A stretch of DNA of 60,545 bases from Rickettsiales bacterium UBA4270 (GCA_002395105.1 DGWA01000001.1:1-60545); one strand, 5' to 3'; positions 29,234 to 36,989 are shown, counted from the first letter of the stretch. The notes: generated from the sequence alone by a model not told the origin. Numbers and translations are program-made.

Positions 29234-29293
29234 TTCAACTTACAGTTGAATATTAAAAAATAAAAGTCAATATAAATTTAACTATAAGTTAAA
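29234..29293. promoter_or_regulatory. twin inverted-repeat operators upstream of the MucR-like gene
   Basis: Two 17-base dyads share the form TTYAACT-N3-AGTTRAA: one at 29234-29250 and the other at 29277-29293. Both have perfect 7-base arms and a 3-base spacer. Their centres are 43 bases apart, close to four helical turns, so both face the same side of DNA. The first centre is about 15 bases before the start codon, in the position of an autoregulatory operator. Confidence 0.6.
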
Positions 29294-29426
29294 AAATAAA
29301 TCAAAAATAAATTAAAAATAGTTAATTATAAAGTTTAACAACTATTTATAAAAGAAAATAAACAAAAGTAAAAAAATAATAAATAAAAACGTCCAAATTG
29401 CTACAAAATCGTCTGTAGTCATATAA

Positions 29427-30356
29427 TTAAATTTGATTTAATGTATCATCGTATAAAAACAAACCACTAAATGTTTTACGGCAAAATTCCTCCAATAAAC
29501 TGATATGATCAATGTCTACCACGTGAACTCCTTGGACTCCTTTTTGTATTGCAACCATCCCTGCATTTATAATTTGCAAATCTTCATCCGAAAAACAGCT
29601 TGATTTAACAATTTTCATAAATCTCTCAACTCCATAAATACAATTAGTTGGAATATTCTGTTTATCTGTATAAACCTCAACATATTTTAATGAAGACAAA
29701 TAGCTCGATAAATATGCACCAAACAAATAACTTTCAAATATATATGTTTTTCCGATTCTATCTTTAAAAGTTGGCGCAATTATTGGTATAATGTCTGTCT
29801 TTAATAACTCATCAAGCATATCAATTGAATATTTCTTATTCTTTTTATCACTTGTTTTTTCACCAACATCGTATCGTTGTCTATCAAACACAGATAAACC
29901 ATTATTAACAAGCTCATCTGGAAAAACTATATCTAAACTATGACCTGAAATACCAAGAGACATTGAATTAAAACTTTTTAAAATATTTGAAATTTTACTT
30001 ATCACATCTCTCTTAAAAATAACGTCAAAGACATCAATTTGATCAGCGGCGTTTACAAAATTACTCTCTTTAAACGGATTATTAATATTTAAATGTTCGT
30101 CGCAAAAAGAAGAAACGATAATATCTGTATCAGGAATTAACAAAACAGTCGCTTCCATGCATTTTAAAGTAACAACTTCTCGTAATAGTTTTGTCAATAA
30201 ATCGTTATTTTCTAAAACCTTTTCACCGATATGAATAACTATATCTTCTCCTTTTAAAATCCTTAATTTCGGCAATAATTTAATCAAGTCTGCCTCACTT
30301 AAAGCTGCTACTGTTTTCCTTACTGGTTTTCCACCAAAATCTATAACTTGCCCCAT
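29427..30356 (-). CDS. amino-acid kinase fold protein, acetylglutamate-kinase-like
   Basis: A 309-residue protein with the order of N-acetylglutamate kinase (ArgB): an N-terminal strand EDIVIHIGEKVL, LLTKLLREVVTLKCMEATVLL, a central ISGHSLDIVF, IIPIIAPTFKDRIGKTYIFESYLFGAYLSSYL, and a C-terminal INAGMVAIQKGVQGVHVVD followed by SLLEEFC. The K-x-G-G-x-x motif of the phosphate-binding strand is lost, and the GGG hinge is absent, so kinase activity is doubtful. No arginine-pathway gene is in the window. It may be an ArgB-derived protein with a new role, or a decaying enzyme. The assignment rests on fold-level resemblance. Confidence 0.55.
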   Translation of the reverse strand: MGQVIDFGGKPVRKTVAALSEADLIKLLPKLRILKGEDIVIHIGEKVLENNDLLTKLLREVVTLKCMEATVLLIPDTDIIVSSFCDEHLNINNPFKESNFVNAADQIDVFDVIFKRDVISKISNILKSFNSMSLGISGHSLDIVFPDELVNNGLSVFDRQRYDVGEKTSDKKNKKYSIDMLDELLKTDIIPIIAPTFKDRIGKTYIFESYLFGAYLSSYLSSLKYVEVYTDKQNIPTNCIYGVERFMKIVKSSCFSDEDLQIINAGMVAIQKGVQGVHVVDIDHISLLEEFCRKTFSGLFLYDDTLNQI

Positions 30357-30427
30357 CTAACAACACAAATACGGGTTATCATAAATATGATTTTTTTATT
30401 TGCAAGCAACTAAATTTACATATTTTT

Positions 30428-30456
30428 TTGACATAAAAAAGAAAAATGCAATAATA
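30428..30456 (+). promoter_or_regulatory. sigma-70-like promoter of a candidate non-coding RNA
   Basis: A perfect TTGACA at 30428-30433 is followed after 17-18 bases by an A+T-rich -10 (ATAATAA at 30451-30457). No ORF follows on this strand; instead two hairpins and a terminator-like structure do. Confidence 0.45.
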
Positions 30457-30463
30457 ATTCATA

Positions 30464-30620
30464 AGTAACAAATTATATGTCTCATGAAAAATGGATGTAT
30501 AAAACATGGTTATTTATAATGTTATATTTATTTTAACAGGTCGAATATAACAAGCTATTTTAAGCGTAGGTATTAAACCTCACAAATTTGTATTTTGGTA
30601 TTAATACTTACGCGGTTTTT
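30464..30620 (+). ncRNA. candidate small RNA with two hairpins and a terminator
   Basis: This 263-base gap between the ArgB-like and MFS genes contains a complete-looking transcription unit: promoter, hairpin GTTATATT/AATATAAC at about 30520-30550, then a second hairpin (13-base arms at 30564-30576 and 30601-30613, one G-U pair) followed directly by GGTTTTTT. Expected length is about 150 nt. No long frame is open in it, and it does not show conserved motifs of SRP RNA, RNase P RNA or tmRNA that I could confirm. It could be a 6S-like or lineage-specific sRNA. Confidence 0.4.
30564..30619 (+). terminator. rho-independent terminator-like hairpin
   Basis: The arms GCGTAGGTATTAA and TTAATACTTACGC pair over 13 positions with one G-U, and extend by ACC/GGT across a bulge. 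The 3' arm is followed at once by GGTTTTTT. It lies in the + direction where no + strand protein gene precedes it. Confidence 0.5.
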
Positions 30621-31807
30621 TAAAGTTTGTATTTTTTAATTTTTATAAGCGCAAAAAAGCAAACAAAAAACATTGTATATAAAATTATACATAACGCAAA
30701 CCTATAATTTACATATTGTGCAATAATGCCAACAAGTAAATTAGCAATAACTGCGATAGCATTACTGAATGTTATAGCAAGCGATATAGCCGTTCCTCTA
30801 ACTGTTTTGTCCGAAAAGTGTTCTAAGTTTTTTTCAAGAGAAACTTCCAAAATAACATAACTTAAATCTACAAAAAGCATAAAAGCACAAAATAAATATA
30901 TGTTATACAATGTTGCACTCACTACGCCAACAAATATAAGTATAAACAAATTTGTCATAACTGCTTTTAGTGATAATGAGTTTTTATAAAAAAATACAGG
31001 AATTAAAGTTCCTATTGCCATGCATATTTTGACAACAGAGCCAAGAGTTGCAACTCCTGTTCCATCCATTCCCATATCCAGTAAAATCATACTTGCTACA
31101 GAACCAAACTGCCATGCAAAAAACACTAAAACACCATACATTACTATTAAATATAAAAATAAGTGATTTTTTGAAATAACTTCCTTTAACTTAATAAAAA
31201 TATCATTTATTGATTTAGCCTGAAAGCTATTTATATCGTCTTTTTTATTATTTGGTATAAGTTTTATCAAAAGCCATATTGAAAAAATATTTATAGCGAT
31301 ACTAACGTATATAACTAAATTATACCCATAAATCTTCAACAAGATACCGGCAAGAAAAGACATTACTGCTATATGAATATCAATAACTAGATAATACATA
31401 GACATCGCGCGTGAAAAAGATGACAATTTGTCATTAGCCTTTAAGTTATTATATATAAAAGAGCTTACTTTGCCCTGTATAGTGCCTTCCGACAGACCAT
31501 AAATAATCATCGCAATACATAATGTTAAAAAACTTTGATCTAAAAAAAGTATAAAATAACTTATAAGTTTCATAAACCTTCCTAGTAAAAATACCATCTT
31601 AGCGCCAAAACGATCAAAAATTAACCCAAATATTGTATCACCAACCAATCTAACCAAACGCTTTACGGTTACCAAAATAGATATTTGAATTGGAAGCATT
31701 GATAAAGATTTAAAAAAAGGTATGAGAATACAACTTATTAAAGATGTATGTAATGCAGAACAAATAAATGTATTGAATAAAAATTTTCCAAGTTTAAACT
31801 CTTTCAT
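30620..31807 (-). CDS. MFS transporter (second of tandem pair)
   Basis: A 395-residue 12-helix major facilitator. The loop between helices 2 and 3 carries a variant of the MFS signature (DTIFGLIFDRFGAKMVFLLGR), which also occurs almost unchanged in the adjacent upstream gene. Its start ATG overlaps the end of the upstream paralogue by four bases, so the two are translationally coupled. The two proteins share order and many residues along their whole length and must come from a tandem duplication followed by divergence. Substrate is unknown; intracellular alphaproteobacteria often keep MFS families for taking up host metabolites. Confidence 0.85.
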   Translation of the reverse strand: MKEFKLGKFLFNTFICSALHTSLISCILIPFFKSLSMLPIQISILVTVKRLVRLVGDTIFGLIFDRFGAKMVFLLGRFMKLISYFILFLDQSFLTLCIAMIIYGLSEGTIQGKVSSFIYNNLKANDKLSSFSRAMSMYYLVIDIHIAVMSFLAGILLKIYGYNLVIYVSIAINIFSIWLLIKLIPNNKKDDINSFQAKSINDIFIKLKEVISKNHLFLYLIVMYGVLVFFAWQFGSVASMILLDMGMDGTGVATLGSVVKICMAIGTLIPVFFYKNSLSLKAVMTNLFILIFVGVVSATLYNIYLFCAFMLFVDLSYVILEVSLEKNLEHFSDKTVRGTAISLAITFSNAIAVIANLLVGIIAQYVNYRFALCIILYTMFFVCFFALIKIKKYKL

Positions 31808-33060
31808 TTTTGAACTTCTTTTTGATTTTTATCAAAGAATAACTTTGTTGATAAACAAATTATCATTAACATTATTGTCAACATTAAAACAATGAGTGCT
31901 GTTCTATAACTATATTTTTGAGCAATACAGCCAACAATAAGATTTGATATTATGGACAGCAAACTGCAAAATGTCATCGCAATTGAAACCGCCGTCCCTC
32001 TGACTGTTTTGTCAGAATAAAATTCAAATCTTCTTTCAATACTAACTTCTATAACCGTATAAAATAAAACAACAAGCAAGCAAAATGTATAAAATATATA
32101 TTTGTTATAAAAAAAAGCACTAATAACTCCAAGTAAACATACAGACAAAAGAACTAAAACACAATTATAAAGCTTTGCACCTTTTGAAAAAAAAATAATC
32201 GACATCAAAGCTCCAATTGCCATAACTGCTTTTAAGATAGAACCATATAAAGCAACATCAAAACTTGAAAGTTTCATATCTAATAAAACTAAACTTGAAA
32301 TACTATGAAATTGCCATGCTAAAAAAGACAATACTCCATAAAGACCAATTAAGTACAAAAATTCTTTTTTTTGTTCAACTATGTTTTTAAGTGTTAAAAA
32401 TATATCCTTAAAAGTTTTAGATTGATATCTTTTAAATGTTTTGCCACTTGGAATAAGCCTAATCAATAAAATCAATGAAAATATATTAGTTAAAATACTT
32501 ATATATATCACAACATCATATCCCCAAAGTTTTAGTAAAAATCCAGAAGTAAGTGTCATTAATGAAATCGAAACATCTGTGCAAAAATAATATATAGACA
32601 TTGCTCTTGGAAAAAGCTTTATTTTTTTTCTGACAGATAAGTTGTTATAAATATATGAACTTATTTTTCCATAAATAGAGCTATATGAAGCACCATCAAG
32701 TAGCATTGCCAGTATAAAGCCTTCAAATGTAGGAAATAGCAATAATATAAAATAACTTACAAGTTTTAAAAAACGTCCAAGAATAAAAACAATTTTTGCA
32801 CCAAATCTATCAAAAATTAATCCAAATATTGTATCACAAAACAATCTAAGTATACGTCTTGACACTATAATAATTGATAATTGAAATGGGAGCATTCCAG
32901 AATCTTTAAAATATTGTATTAATACACAGCAAATTAATGATGTATGTAAAACACCAAATACTATTGTTCCTGAAATAAAGCGAGAAAAAACAAACTTATG
33001 TCTTCTGCTTTTCTTTTTGTACATATTTGTCGATAAATTTGATTCAACCATAATCGACAT
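31804..33060 (-). CDS. MFS transporter (first of tandem pair)
   Basis: A 418-residue 12-helix major facilitator, paralogous to the following gene. After a basic N-terminal tail (KKKSRRHK) helix 1 begins near residue 28. The signature loop is DTIFGLIFDRFGAKIVFILGR. A conserved SDKTVRGTAVSIAMTF lies before helix 10 in both copies. The C-terminus is short and charged. The pair is transcribed away from the candidate ncRNA toward 30.6 kb. Possible separate substrates, or a heteromeric function, cannot be told from sequence. Confidence 0.85.
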   Translation of the reverse strand: MSIMVESNLSTNMYKKKSRRHKFVFSRFISGTIVFGVLHTSLICCVLIQYFKDSGMLPFQLSIIIVSRRILRLFCDTIFGLIFDRFGAKIVFILGRFLKLVSYFILLLFPTFEGFILAMLLDGASYSSIYGKISSYIYNNLSVRKKIKLFPRAMSIYYFCTDVSISLMTLTSGFLLKLWGYDVVIYISILTNIFSLILLIRLIPSGKTFKRYQSKTFKDIFLTLKNIVEQKKEFLYLIGLYGVLSFLAWQFHSISSLVLLDMKLSSFDVALYGSILKAVMAIGALMSIIFFSKGAKLYNCVLVLLSVCLLGVISAFFYNKYIFYTFCLLVVLFYTVIEVSIERRFEFYSDKTVRGTAVSIAMTFCSLLSIISNLIVGCIAQKYSYRTALIVLMLTIMLMIICLSTKLFFDKNQKEVQK

Positions 33061-33107
33061 TCAAAAAGATTTTGATAAATTTTTTTAAATTGCAACATTA
33101 AATCAAT

Positions 33108-33581
33108 TTACTTATTTGTTATTTTTAGTATTTTATATGAAAAAACATTATTTTGTGTTTCAAAATCAACAATATCTCCAACTTTCTTGCTTAACAACGC
33201 TTTCCCTAACGGTGCATCTATCGAGATTAATCCATTTCCGACATCTGCTTCGTAGTCCCCAACTAAACGAATTTTTTTACTTTTATTGTTATCTAAATCC
33301 AGTATTTCCACGAATAAACCAAATTTTACAGTCTCACATGATAATTTAGAACAATCAACAACTGTCGCATTAACTTTAAAATCTTTTAAATAACCAATCT
33401 TTTTCATAGTCGATCTTTGTTTATCTTTTGCAGCATGATATTCCGCATTTTCGCTCAAATCACCATTGCCTCTTGCTGTCGAAACTTCTTTGACAACTGC
33501 TGGTAAAACTGTATATTCTAAATTATCTATTTCATTATTCAGCTCATCAAAAGCTTCTTTTGTCATGTAATAACAAGTCAT
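33108..33581 (-). CDS. greA: transcription elongation factor GreA
   Basis: GreA rescues backtracked RNA polymerase by stimulating transcript cleavage. The N-terminal coiled coil has the catalytic acidic tip ARGNGDLSENAEYHAAKD, and the C-terminal FKBP-like domain ends in APLGKALLSKKVGDIVDFE. The 157-residue length is standard. The start is the ATG at 33581 or the ATG five codons later (MTKEAFDEL), which matches other GreA proteins better. Transcribed in the same direction as the MFS pair, 47 bases upstream of it. Confidence 0.94.
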   Translation of the reverse strand: MTCYYMTKEAFDELNNEIDNLEYTVLPAVVKEVSTARGNGDLSENAEYHAAKDKQRSTMKKIGYLKDFKVNATVVDCSKLSCETVKFGLFVEILDLDNNKSKKIRLVGDYEADVGNGLISIDAPLGKALLSKKVGDIVDFETQNNVFSYKILKITNK

Positions 33582-33688
33582 ATATTCTTATCATATACTT
33601 TAAATATAAATTGCAAACTTTAATAATTAACTTTAAAAATAATTAATAAACGTCATCAAACATATGTGTTTTATTTACATCAAAATAA

Positions 33689-34072
33689 ATTGATAACTCA
33701 ATAGTTCGCATAGGTTCAACAAAAAATTACAGTAAAAGATATAAACAACAAGCTGATCAACTAAAATCAGAATTTGATAATAAAGAATTGCTTCATCTTT
33801 TTCAATGCAACGACAATGAAGGAAAAAAAATTGAAAGTGATTTTAAAAAACATTCAAACAATATCAATGCGACAAGGAGGGAAACGCAAGAAAACTTTAT
33901 GCCTGGACAAACTTAACAGAACAAAAATATTTGCATTGGTTAAGGCAAAAAACAATTAAAGAAGTAGGTCTCGAGAGAGAGAAGGAAGAAAACAAAGCGT
34001 TATAGTAATTATACAGCCACAACAGATAATTACAAAGGAGTTCCAAAAGAATATTATGCTTTTAAGAGAAAT
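33689..34072 (+). pseudogene. frame-disrupted 5' portion of the EcoRI-type methyltransferase gene
   Basis: About 380 bases upstream of the methyltransferase frame look coding but not in one frame. From 33689 to 33913 the same frame as the downstream gene reads TKNYSKRYKQQADQLKSEF and LFQCNDNEGKKIESDFKK, then meets TAA at 33914 and TAG at 33965. From 33847 to 34002 the next frame reads QYQCDKEGNARKLYAW and LTEQKYLHWLRQKTIKEVG. The two frames share a Q-C-x-x-x-E-G motif. Lengthening the A6 run at 33845-33850 by one base and the (GA)5 tract at 33973-33982 by one unit would fuse everything into one frame with the methyltransferase. No ATG start is visible. It is either phase-variable or decayed. 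Confidence 0.5.
33973..33982 (+). repeat. (GA)5 dinucleotide tract
   Basis: Five GA units sit exactly where the upstream coding frame would have to change. With six units the upstream frame would run on into the methyltransferase frame (RERRKKTKRYSNYT); with five it meets TAG at 34003-34005. Confidence 0.7.
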
Positions 34073-35167
34073 TTGAAAAAGGAAGGGAAAACACATAGAA
34101 CTATAATGGAAGATGCAAGAAAAGAAGCAAGAGATATTCAGAACGACAACAACAAATCAAAAGAAAGCGAACACGATGAATATTACACAAGATATTGCGA
34201 TGTTGAAGAAACTTGTGATGCTTTCGCAAAACATTTTGAAGATAAAGTAATTTTTTGTAATTGCGATGATTGTTTAAGTGATGACGATGAAGAATGCAGT
34301 GCTTTTGCTTTATATTTCAAGAAGAATTTTAAGAGATTAAAATTGAAAAAACTAATTTGTTTACATTTTGACAGTAGAGTTAATTTATTCAATCAAGATA
34401 CCTGCGGAATTGTATATTGCAAAGACGGTACAACGGCGGAAATAAAATATTATAGTAAAAATACTGGTTTTGATGATGAGTTTTATAACGCACTTGGTTT
34501 TGAAAAAGAAGATATAACAGATGAAGACTTACAATTTTTTGATGGTAGTTTTTATCATCCACTTTCCATTAAGATTTTGAACAAAGTTACAGATATTGTT
34601 TGTACTAACCACCCTTGGTCGTTATGCGGTAAATTTTATGAAGTTCTTTTAGATAGTAATAAGAAGTTTTTAGTGATTAGTAATTCACGTATTATCTTAA
34701 AAAAAAGTTATAAAAAAACTAAAATTGTTAATAAAGATGTAAATTTAATTAACAAAATAAAAAACAAAGAAATTAGAGTTTATAAAAGAGTTGAAAACTT
34801 CCAACAATTAAAAGATAGAAGAACAAAAAAGAAAATACCGGTTAGAGCAACAGGAGCTTGGTTTACAAATTTACCTTTTGAAAGGAAAGAATATCCAAAG
34901 GAAAAACTTTTACCATTAAAAGATATTCCGGAAAAGTATTATTTTGTTGATGATAACGGCATCTTATGTTTTGATAATGGCTACATCCCAACAGATTTTG
35001 ATAAACAATCTGCTATTTCGTCTGCTCCACTTATAAACGGTATTCTTGAATTTGGGTATGAAATCGTTAAAAATAAAAATTATTTATCAACATACAAAGG
35101 AAAAGCAATGTTTGATAGAATTTTAATTAAAAAAAACAAAAAATTAATTTATTCACCATTTAATTAA
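34073..35167 (+). CDS. EcoRI-type adenine-specific DNA methyltransferase
   Basis: An N6-adenine methyltransferase of the M.EcoRI family. Family features in order: EYYTRYCDVEETCDAFAKHF, DKVIFCNCDD (AdoMet-side motif), FKRLKLKKLICLHFDS, then DIVCTNHPWSLCGKFYEVLLDSNKKFLVISN, which corresponds to the DIVVTNPPFSLFRE catalytic region, and the C-terminal GAWFTNLPFERKEYP and APLINGILEFGYEIV. The catalytic tetrapeptide is NHPW rather than NPPF, a change at a critical position that needs testing. The first in-frame start found is TTG at 34073, but coding similarity continues upstream in disrupted frames, so the native start is probably about 130 codons further 5'. It overlaps mraZ by 15 bases at its 3' end. 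No EcoRI-like nuclease gene is adjacent. Confidence 0.72.
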   Translation: MKKEGKTHRTIMEDARKEARDIQNDNNKSKESEHDEYYTRYCDVEETCDAFAKHFEDKVIFCNCDDCLSDDDEECSAFALYFKKNFKRLKLKKLICLHFDSRVNLFNQDTCGIVYCKDGTTAEIKYYSKNTGFDDEFYNALGFEKEDITDEDLQFFDGSFYHPLSIKILNKVTDIVCTNHPWSLCGKFYEVLLDSNKKFLVISNSRIILKKSYKKTKIVNKDVNLINKIKNKEIRVYKRVENFQQLKDRRTKKKIPVRATGAWFTNLPFERKEYPKEKLLPLKDIPEKYYFVDDNGILCFDNGYIPTDFDKQSAISSAPLINGILEFGYEIVKNKNYLSTYKGKAMFDRILIKKNKKLIYSPFN

Positions 35168-35605
35168 AGTTGCATTTTTAACTGCAAATGAACGACACTT
35201 TTGAGAATACTCTGCGTATATTTCTGGATTCCAAATTTCAAATGTTTTCCCTTTTCCAACAAAAAGTGCTACTTTATTAATTTTAGCATATTGTATGTAT
35301 TGCTTTGGTATATTTATACGACCATCTTTATCTATATCCAATGATACACTATCTGAAAAAATTGCTGTTTCAAATGCATCTTTTTCCTCTGAAAATGGAT
35401 CAAATTTACCAATTGCATCTTGTAATTTTTCAATGTGTCCATTTGTGCAACCTTCAAGACATGGTTTTGACGATGATAACGACTTATATATTATTACATT
35501 AGTCTCGTTATCTTTTGTTATGATATCACGAAAATTTGCAGGCATAGACACCCTGCCTTTTGCATCAATTTTGTTGTTATATGTCGATAAAAACAATGCA
35601 CCCAT
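35153..35605 (-). CDS. mraZ: MraZ division/cell-wall transcriptional regulator
   Basis: MraZ is a SpoVT/AbrB-like dimeric regulator that binds direct repeats in front of the dcw operon. Both repeats of the fold are present: LSTYNNKIDAKGRVSMPANFR and SDSVSLDIDKDGRINIPKQY. The 150 residues are full length. In most bacteria rsmH, ftsL and ftsI follow; here the next DNA is the convergent methyltransferase gene, so this mraZ has lost its operon. A strong promoter and box-like repeats lie about 200 bases upstream, suggesting it still controls itself. Confidence 0.92.
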   Translation of the reverse strand: MGALFLSTYNNKIDAKGRVSMPANFRDIITKDNETNVIIYKSLSSSKPCLEGCTNGHIEKLQDAIGKFDPFSEEKDAFETAIFSDSVSLDIDKDGRINIPKQYIQYAKINKVALFVGKGKTFEIWNPEIYAEYSQKCRSFAVKNATLIKW

Positions 35606-35636
35606 ATAAAATCAATTTAGTCAAAAACCAAACCTC

Positions 35637-35672
35637 GTTGAATAAGAAAGACATTACTCATCCTTATTCAAC
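35637..35672. promoter_or_regulatory. 10-bp perfect hairpin in the mraZ leader
   Basis: GTTGAATAAG at 35637-35646 pairs exactly with CTTATTCAAC at 35663-35672 around a 16-base loop, 32 bases before the mraZ start. There is no T-run on either side, so a leader control structure or dyad operator is more likely than a terminator. Confidence 0.4.
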
Positions 35673-35784
35673 AACATATATAAAACAACTAGCCCAAACG
35701 AGCCAAACTTAAATCGTTACCGACAAAAGTACAAAATAACTACCGATCTCTCAGCCTCTTAAAAAAAACAACTTTTTGGAATTT

Positions 35785-35799
35785 CACCAAAAAAACCCA
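35785..35799 (-). promoter_or_regulatory. MraZ-box-like direct repeats
   Basis: Read on the gene strand, TGGGT is followed after five bases by TGGTG, giving the 10-base period of known MraZ boxes. They lie about 20-35 bases downstream of the -10 element. Confidence 0.35.
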
Positions 35800-35818
35800 A
35801 AATTTGGGACATTATGGT

Positions 35819-35848
35819 ATTTTATGGAAAATAATATATAAATGTCAA
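35819..35848 (-). promoter_or_regulatory. sigma-70 promoter of mraZ
   Basis: On the minus strand TTGACA (35848-35843) and TAAAAT (35824-35819) are separated by 18 bases. This is one of the best matches to the housekeeping consensus in the window. Confidence 0.6.
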
Positions 35849-35981
35849 ATTTTTTTTTAATTATTTCCAATATACCTTGTTTTTATTAAATCATACATTA
35901 GCAGAATAATATTAACCTGAATAACACTTGAATTTTATAAAAAAAAATTATCTACTAATGTATAGGTTAATATATATTTAT

Positions 35982-36596
35982 ATGACTTTTAAAAAAAAAA
36001 TGCCTACTTTCAGTAATGAAAAAGAAGATATAGAAAATAAAATGGATAAAAAAGAAAGTAATGAAAAAACTAGCAATGAAATTAACGAAGAAGAAAAAGA
36101 CAATAATATCGAACAAAGCAAAAATGAACTAGATGAAAAACAATTAATGATAAATGAATTAAAGAAAAAAAACGACGATCTTGAAAGAAAATTATTATAC
36201 TTAGCGGCAGAATATGAAAATAGTAAAAAGCGCAATAAAATTGAAATAGAAAGTGCAAATAAATTTGCAATAACAAAGTTCGCAATCGATGCTGTTAATA
36301 TATATGATATTCTTCAAACAGCATTACAAAATACCGATGCTGAAAAAACAGATAATACATTAATAGATGGTATTAAAATGACAATTAGCGAGTTTAATAA
36401 AATGTTCGAAAGAATTGAAATTAATAAAATTGAACCAGAAATTAATACTCCTTTTGATTACAATAAGCATGAAGCAATTTCTCGTGTTCAAAGTAAATTT
36501 GAGATAGGCAATATAGTAAAAGTTGTACGTCCTGGATACGAACTTTATGGAAGACTTTTAAGACCTGCAATGGTTATCGTAAGCAGTGGAGAATGA
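35982..36596 (+). CDS. grpE: nucleotide exchange factor GrpE
   Basis: GrpE releases ADP from DnaK in protein folding. An acidic N-terminal tail leads into the long dimerising coiled coil (LMINELKKKNDDLERKLLYLAAEYENSKKRN), a four-helix region (TLIDGIKMTISEFNKMFERI) and the C-terminal beta domain (PFDYNKHEAIS... VKVVRPGYELYGRLLRPAMVIVS). The start is ATG at 35982 or ATG at 36000; the longer frame from TTG at 35928 has no support. Its stop is directly next to the yraN start, so the two are one operon. Confidence 0.93.
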   Translation: MTFKKKMPTFSNEKEDIENKMDKKESNEKTSNEINEEEKDNNIEQSKNELDEKQLMINELKKKNDDLERKLLYLAAEYENSKKRNKIEIESANKFAITKFAIDAVNIYDILQTALQNTDAEKTDNTLIDGIKMTISEFNKMFERIEINKIEPEINTPFDYNKHEAISRVQSKFEIGNIVKVVRPGYELYGRLLRPAMVIVSSGE

Positions 36597-36989
36597 ATGG
36601 AAAAAAATAATAAAAAACAACGTTATATTAGTGGTCTTGTAGGAGAAGACATTGCAATAAATGAAATGAAAAAGTGTGGTTTTGAAATTGTAAAACATAG
36701 GTATAAAACATCTTCTGGAGAAATTGATTTAATAGCAGAAAATAAAGAAAAAAAATTACTTGTATTCGTCGAAGTAAAAAGAAGAAAAACAATATACGAT
36801 TACGATACAGTTGTAACTAAACGACAATGGCGTAGGATTTATAATGCTGGGAATGAATTTATTGCAGAAAATTACGAAAAATATAAAAATTACTCAATCA
36901 GATATGACGAATTTATCTGTTTTACAAACAGCAGTAACACACATCATATTGAAAACATTTTTCCAATTGACGACGACATTATCAACTAA
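36597..36989 (+). CDS. yraN: YraN-family (UPF0102) endonuclease-fold protein
   Basis: A 130-residue protein with the restriction-endonuclease-like UPF0102 core: GLVGEDIAINEMKKCGFEIVKHRYKTSSGEIDLIAENKEKKLLVFVEVKRRK. Glu near residue 11, the Asp of GEIDLIA and the E-V-K of FVEVKRR are the PD-(D/E)xK-type residues. The family is linked to DNA uptake, recombination or repair, but its role is not settled. It begins one base after the grpE stop and overlaps coaE on the opposite strand by eight bases at its end. Confidence 0.88.
   Translation: MEKNNKKQRYISGLVGEDIAINEMKKCGFEIVKHRYKTSSGEIDLIAENKEKKLLVFVEVKRRKTIYDYDTVVTKRQWRRIYNAGNEFIAENYEKYKNYSIRYDEFICFTNSSNTHHIENIFPIDDDIIN

Larger units (their letters stand above)
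35606..35818 (-). promoter_or_regulatory. long 5' leader of mraZ
   Basis: About 205 bases lie between the likely transcription start and mraZ. The leader contains the TGGGT-N5-TGGTG repeats, several GTTTGG half-motifs and a 10-base-pair hairpin close to the gene. I see no ORF in it. Confidence 0.4.

Noticed and set aside
30464..30620. SRP (4.5S) RNA
   Set aside because: An AGGTC followed by AACAAGC is loosely similar to the SRP loop, but the bases pair differently and the conserved GGAA loop is absent.
33774..33959. 61-codon ORF upstream of the EcoRI-type methylase
   Set aside because: It is a third frame across the disrupted region; the coding-like peptides are in the other two frames.
35801..35809. 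CCCAAAATTTGGG near-palindrome in the mraZ leader as an operator
   Set aside because: It is imperfect at the centre and overlaps the TGGGT box; not enough to call separately.
35928..35981. Longer GrpE start at TTG 35928
   Set aside because: It would add a hydrophobic stretch not found in GrpE; the ATG codons at 35982 and 36000 fit better.
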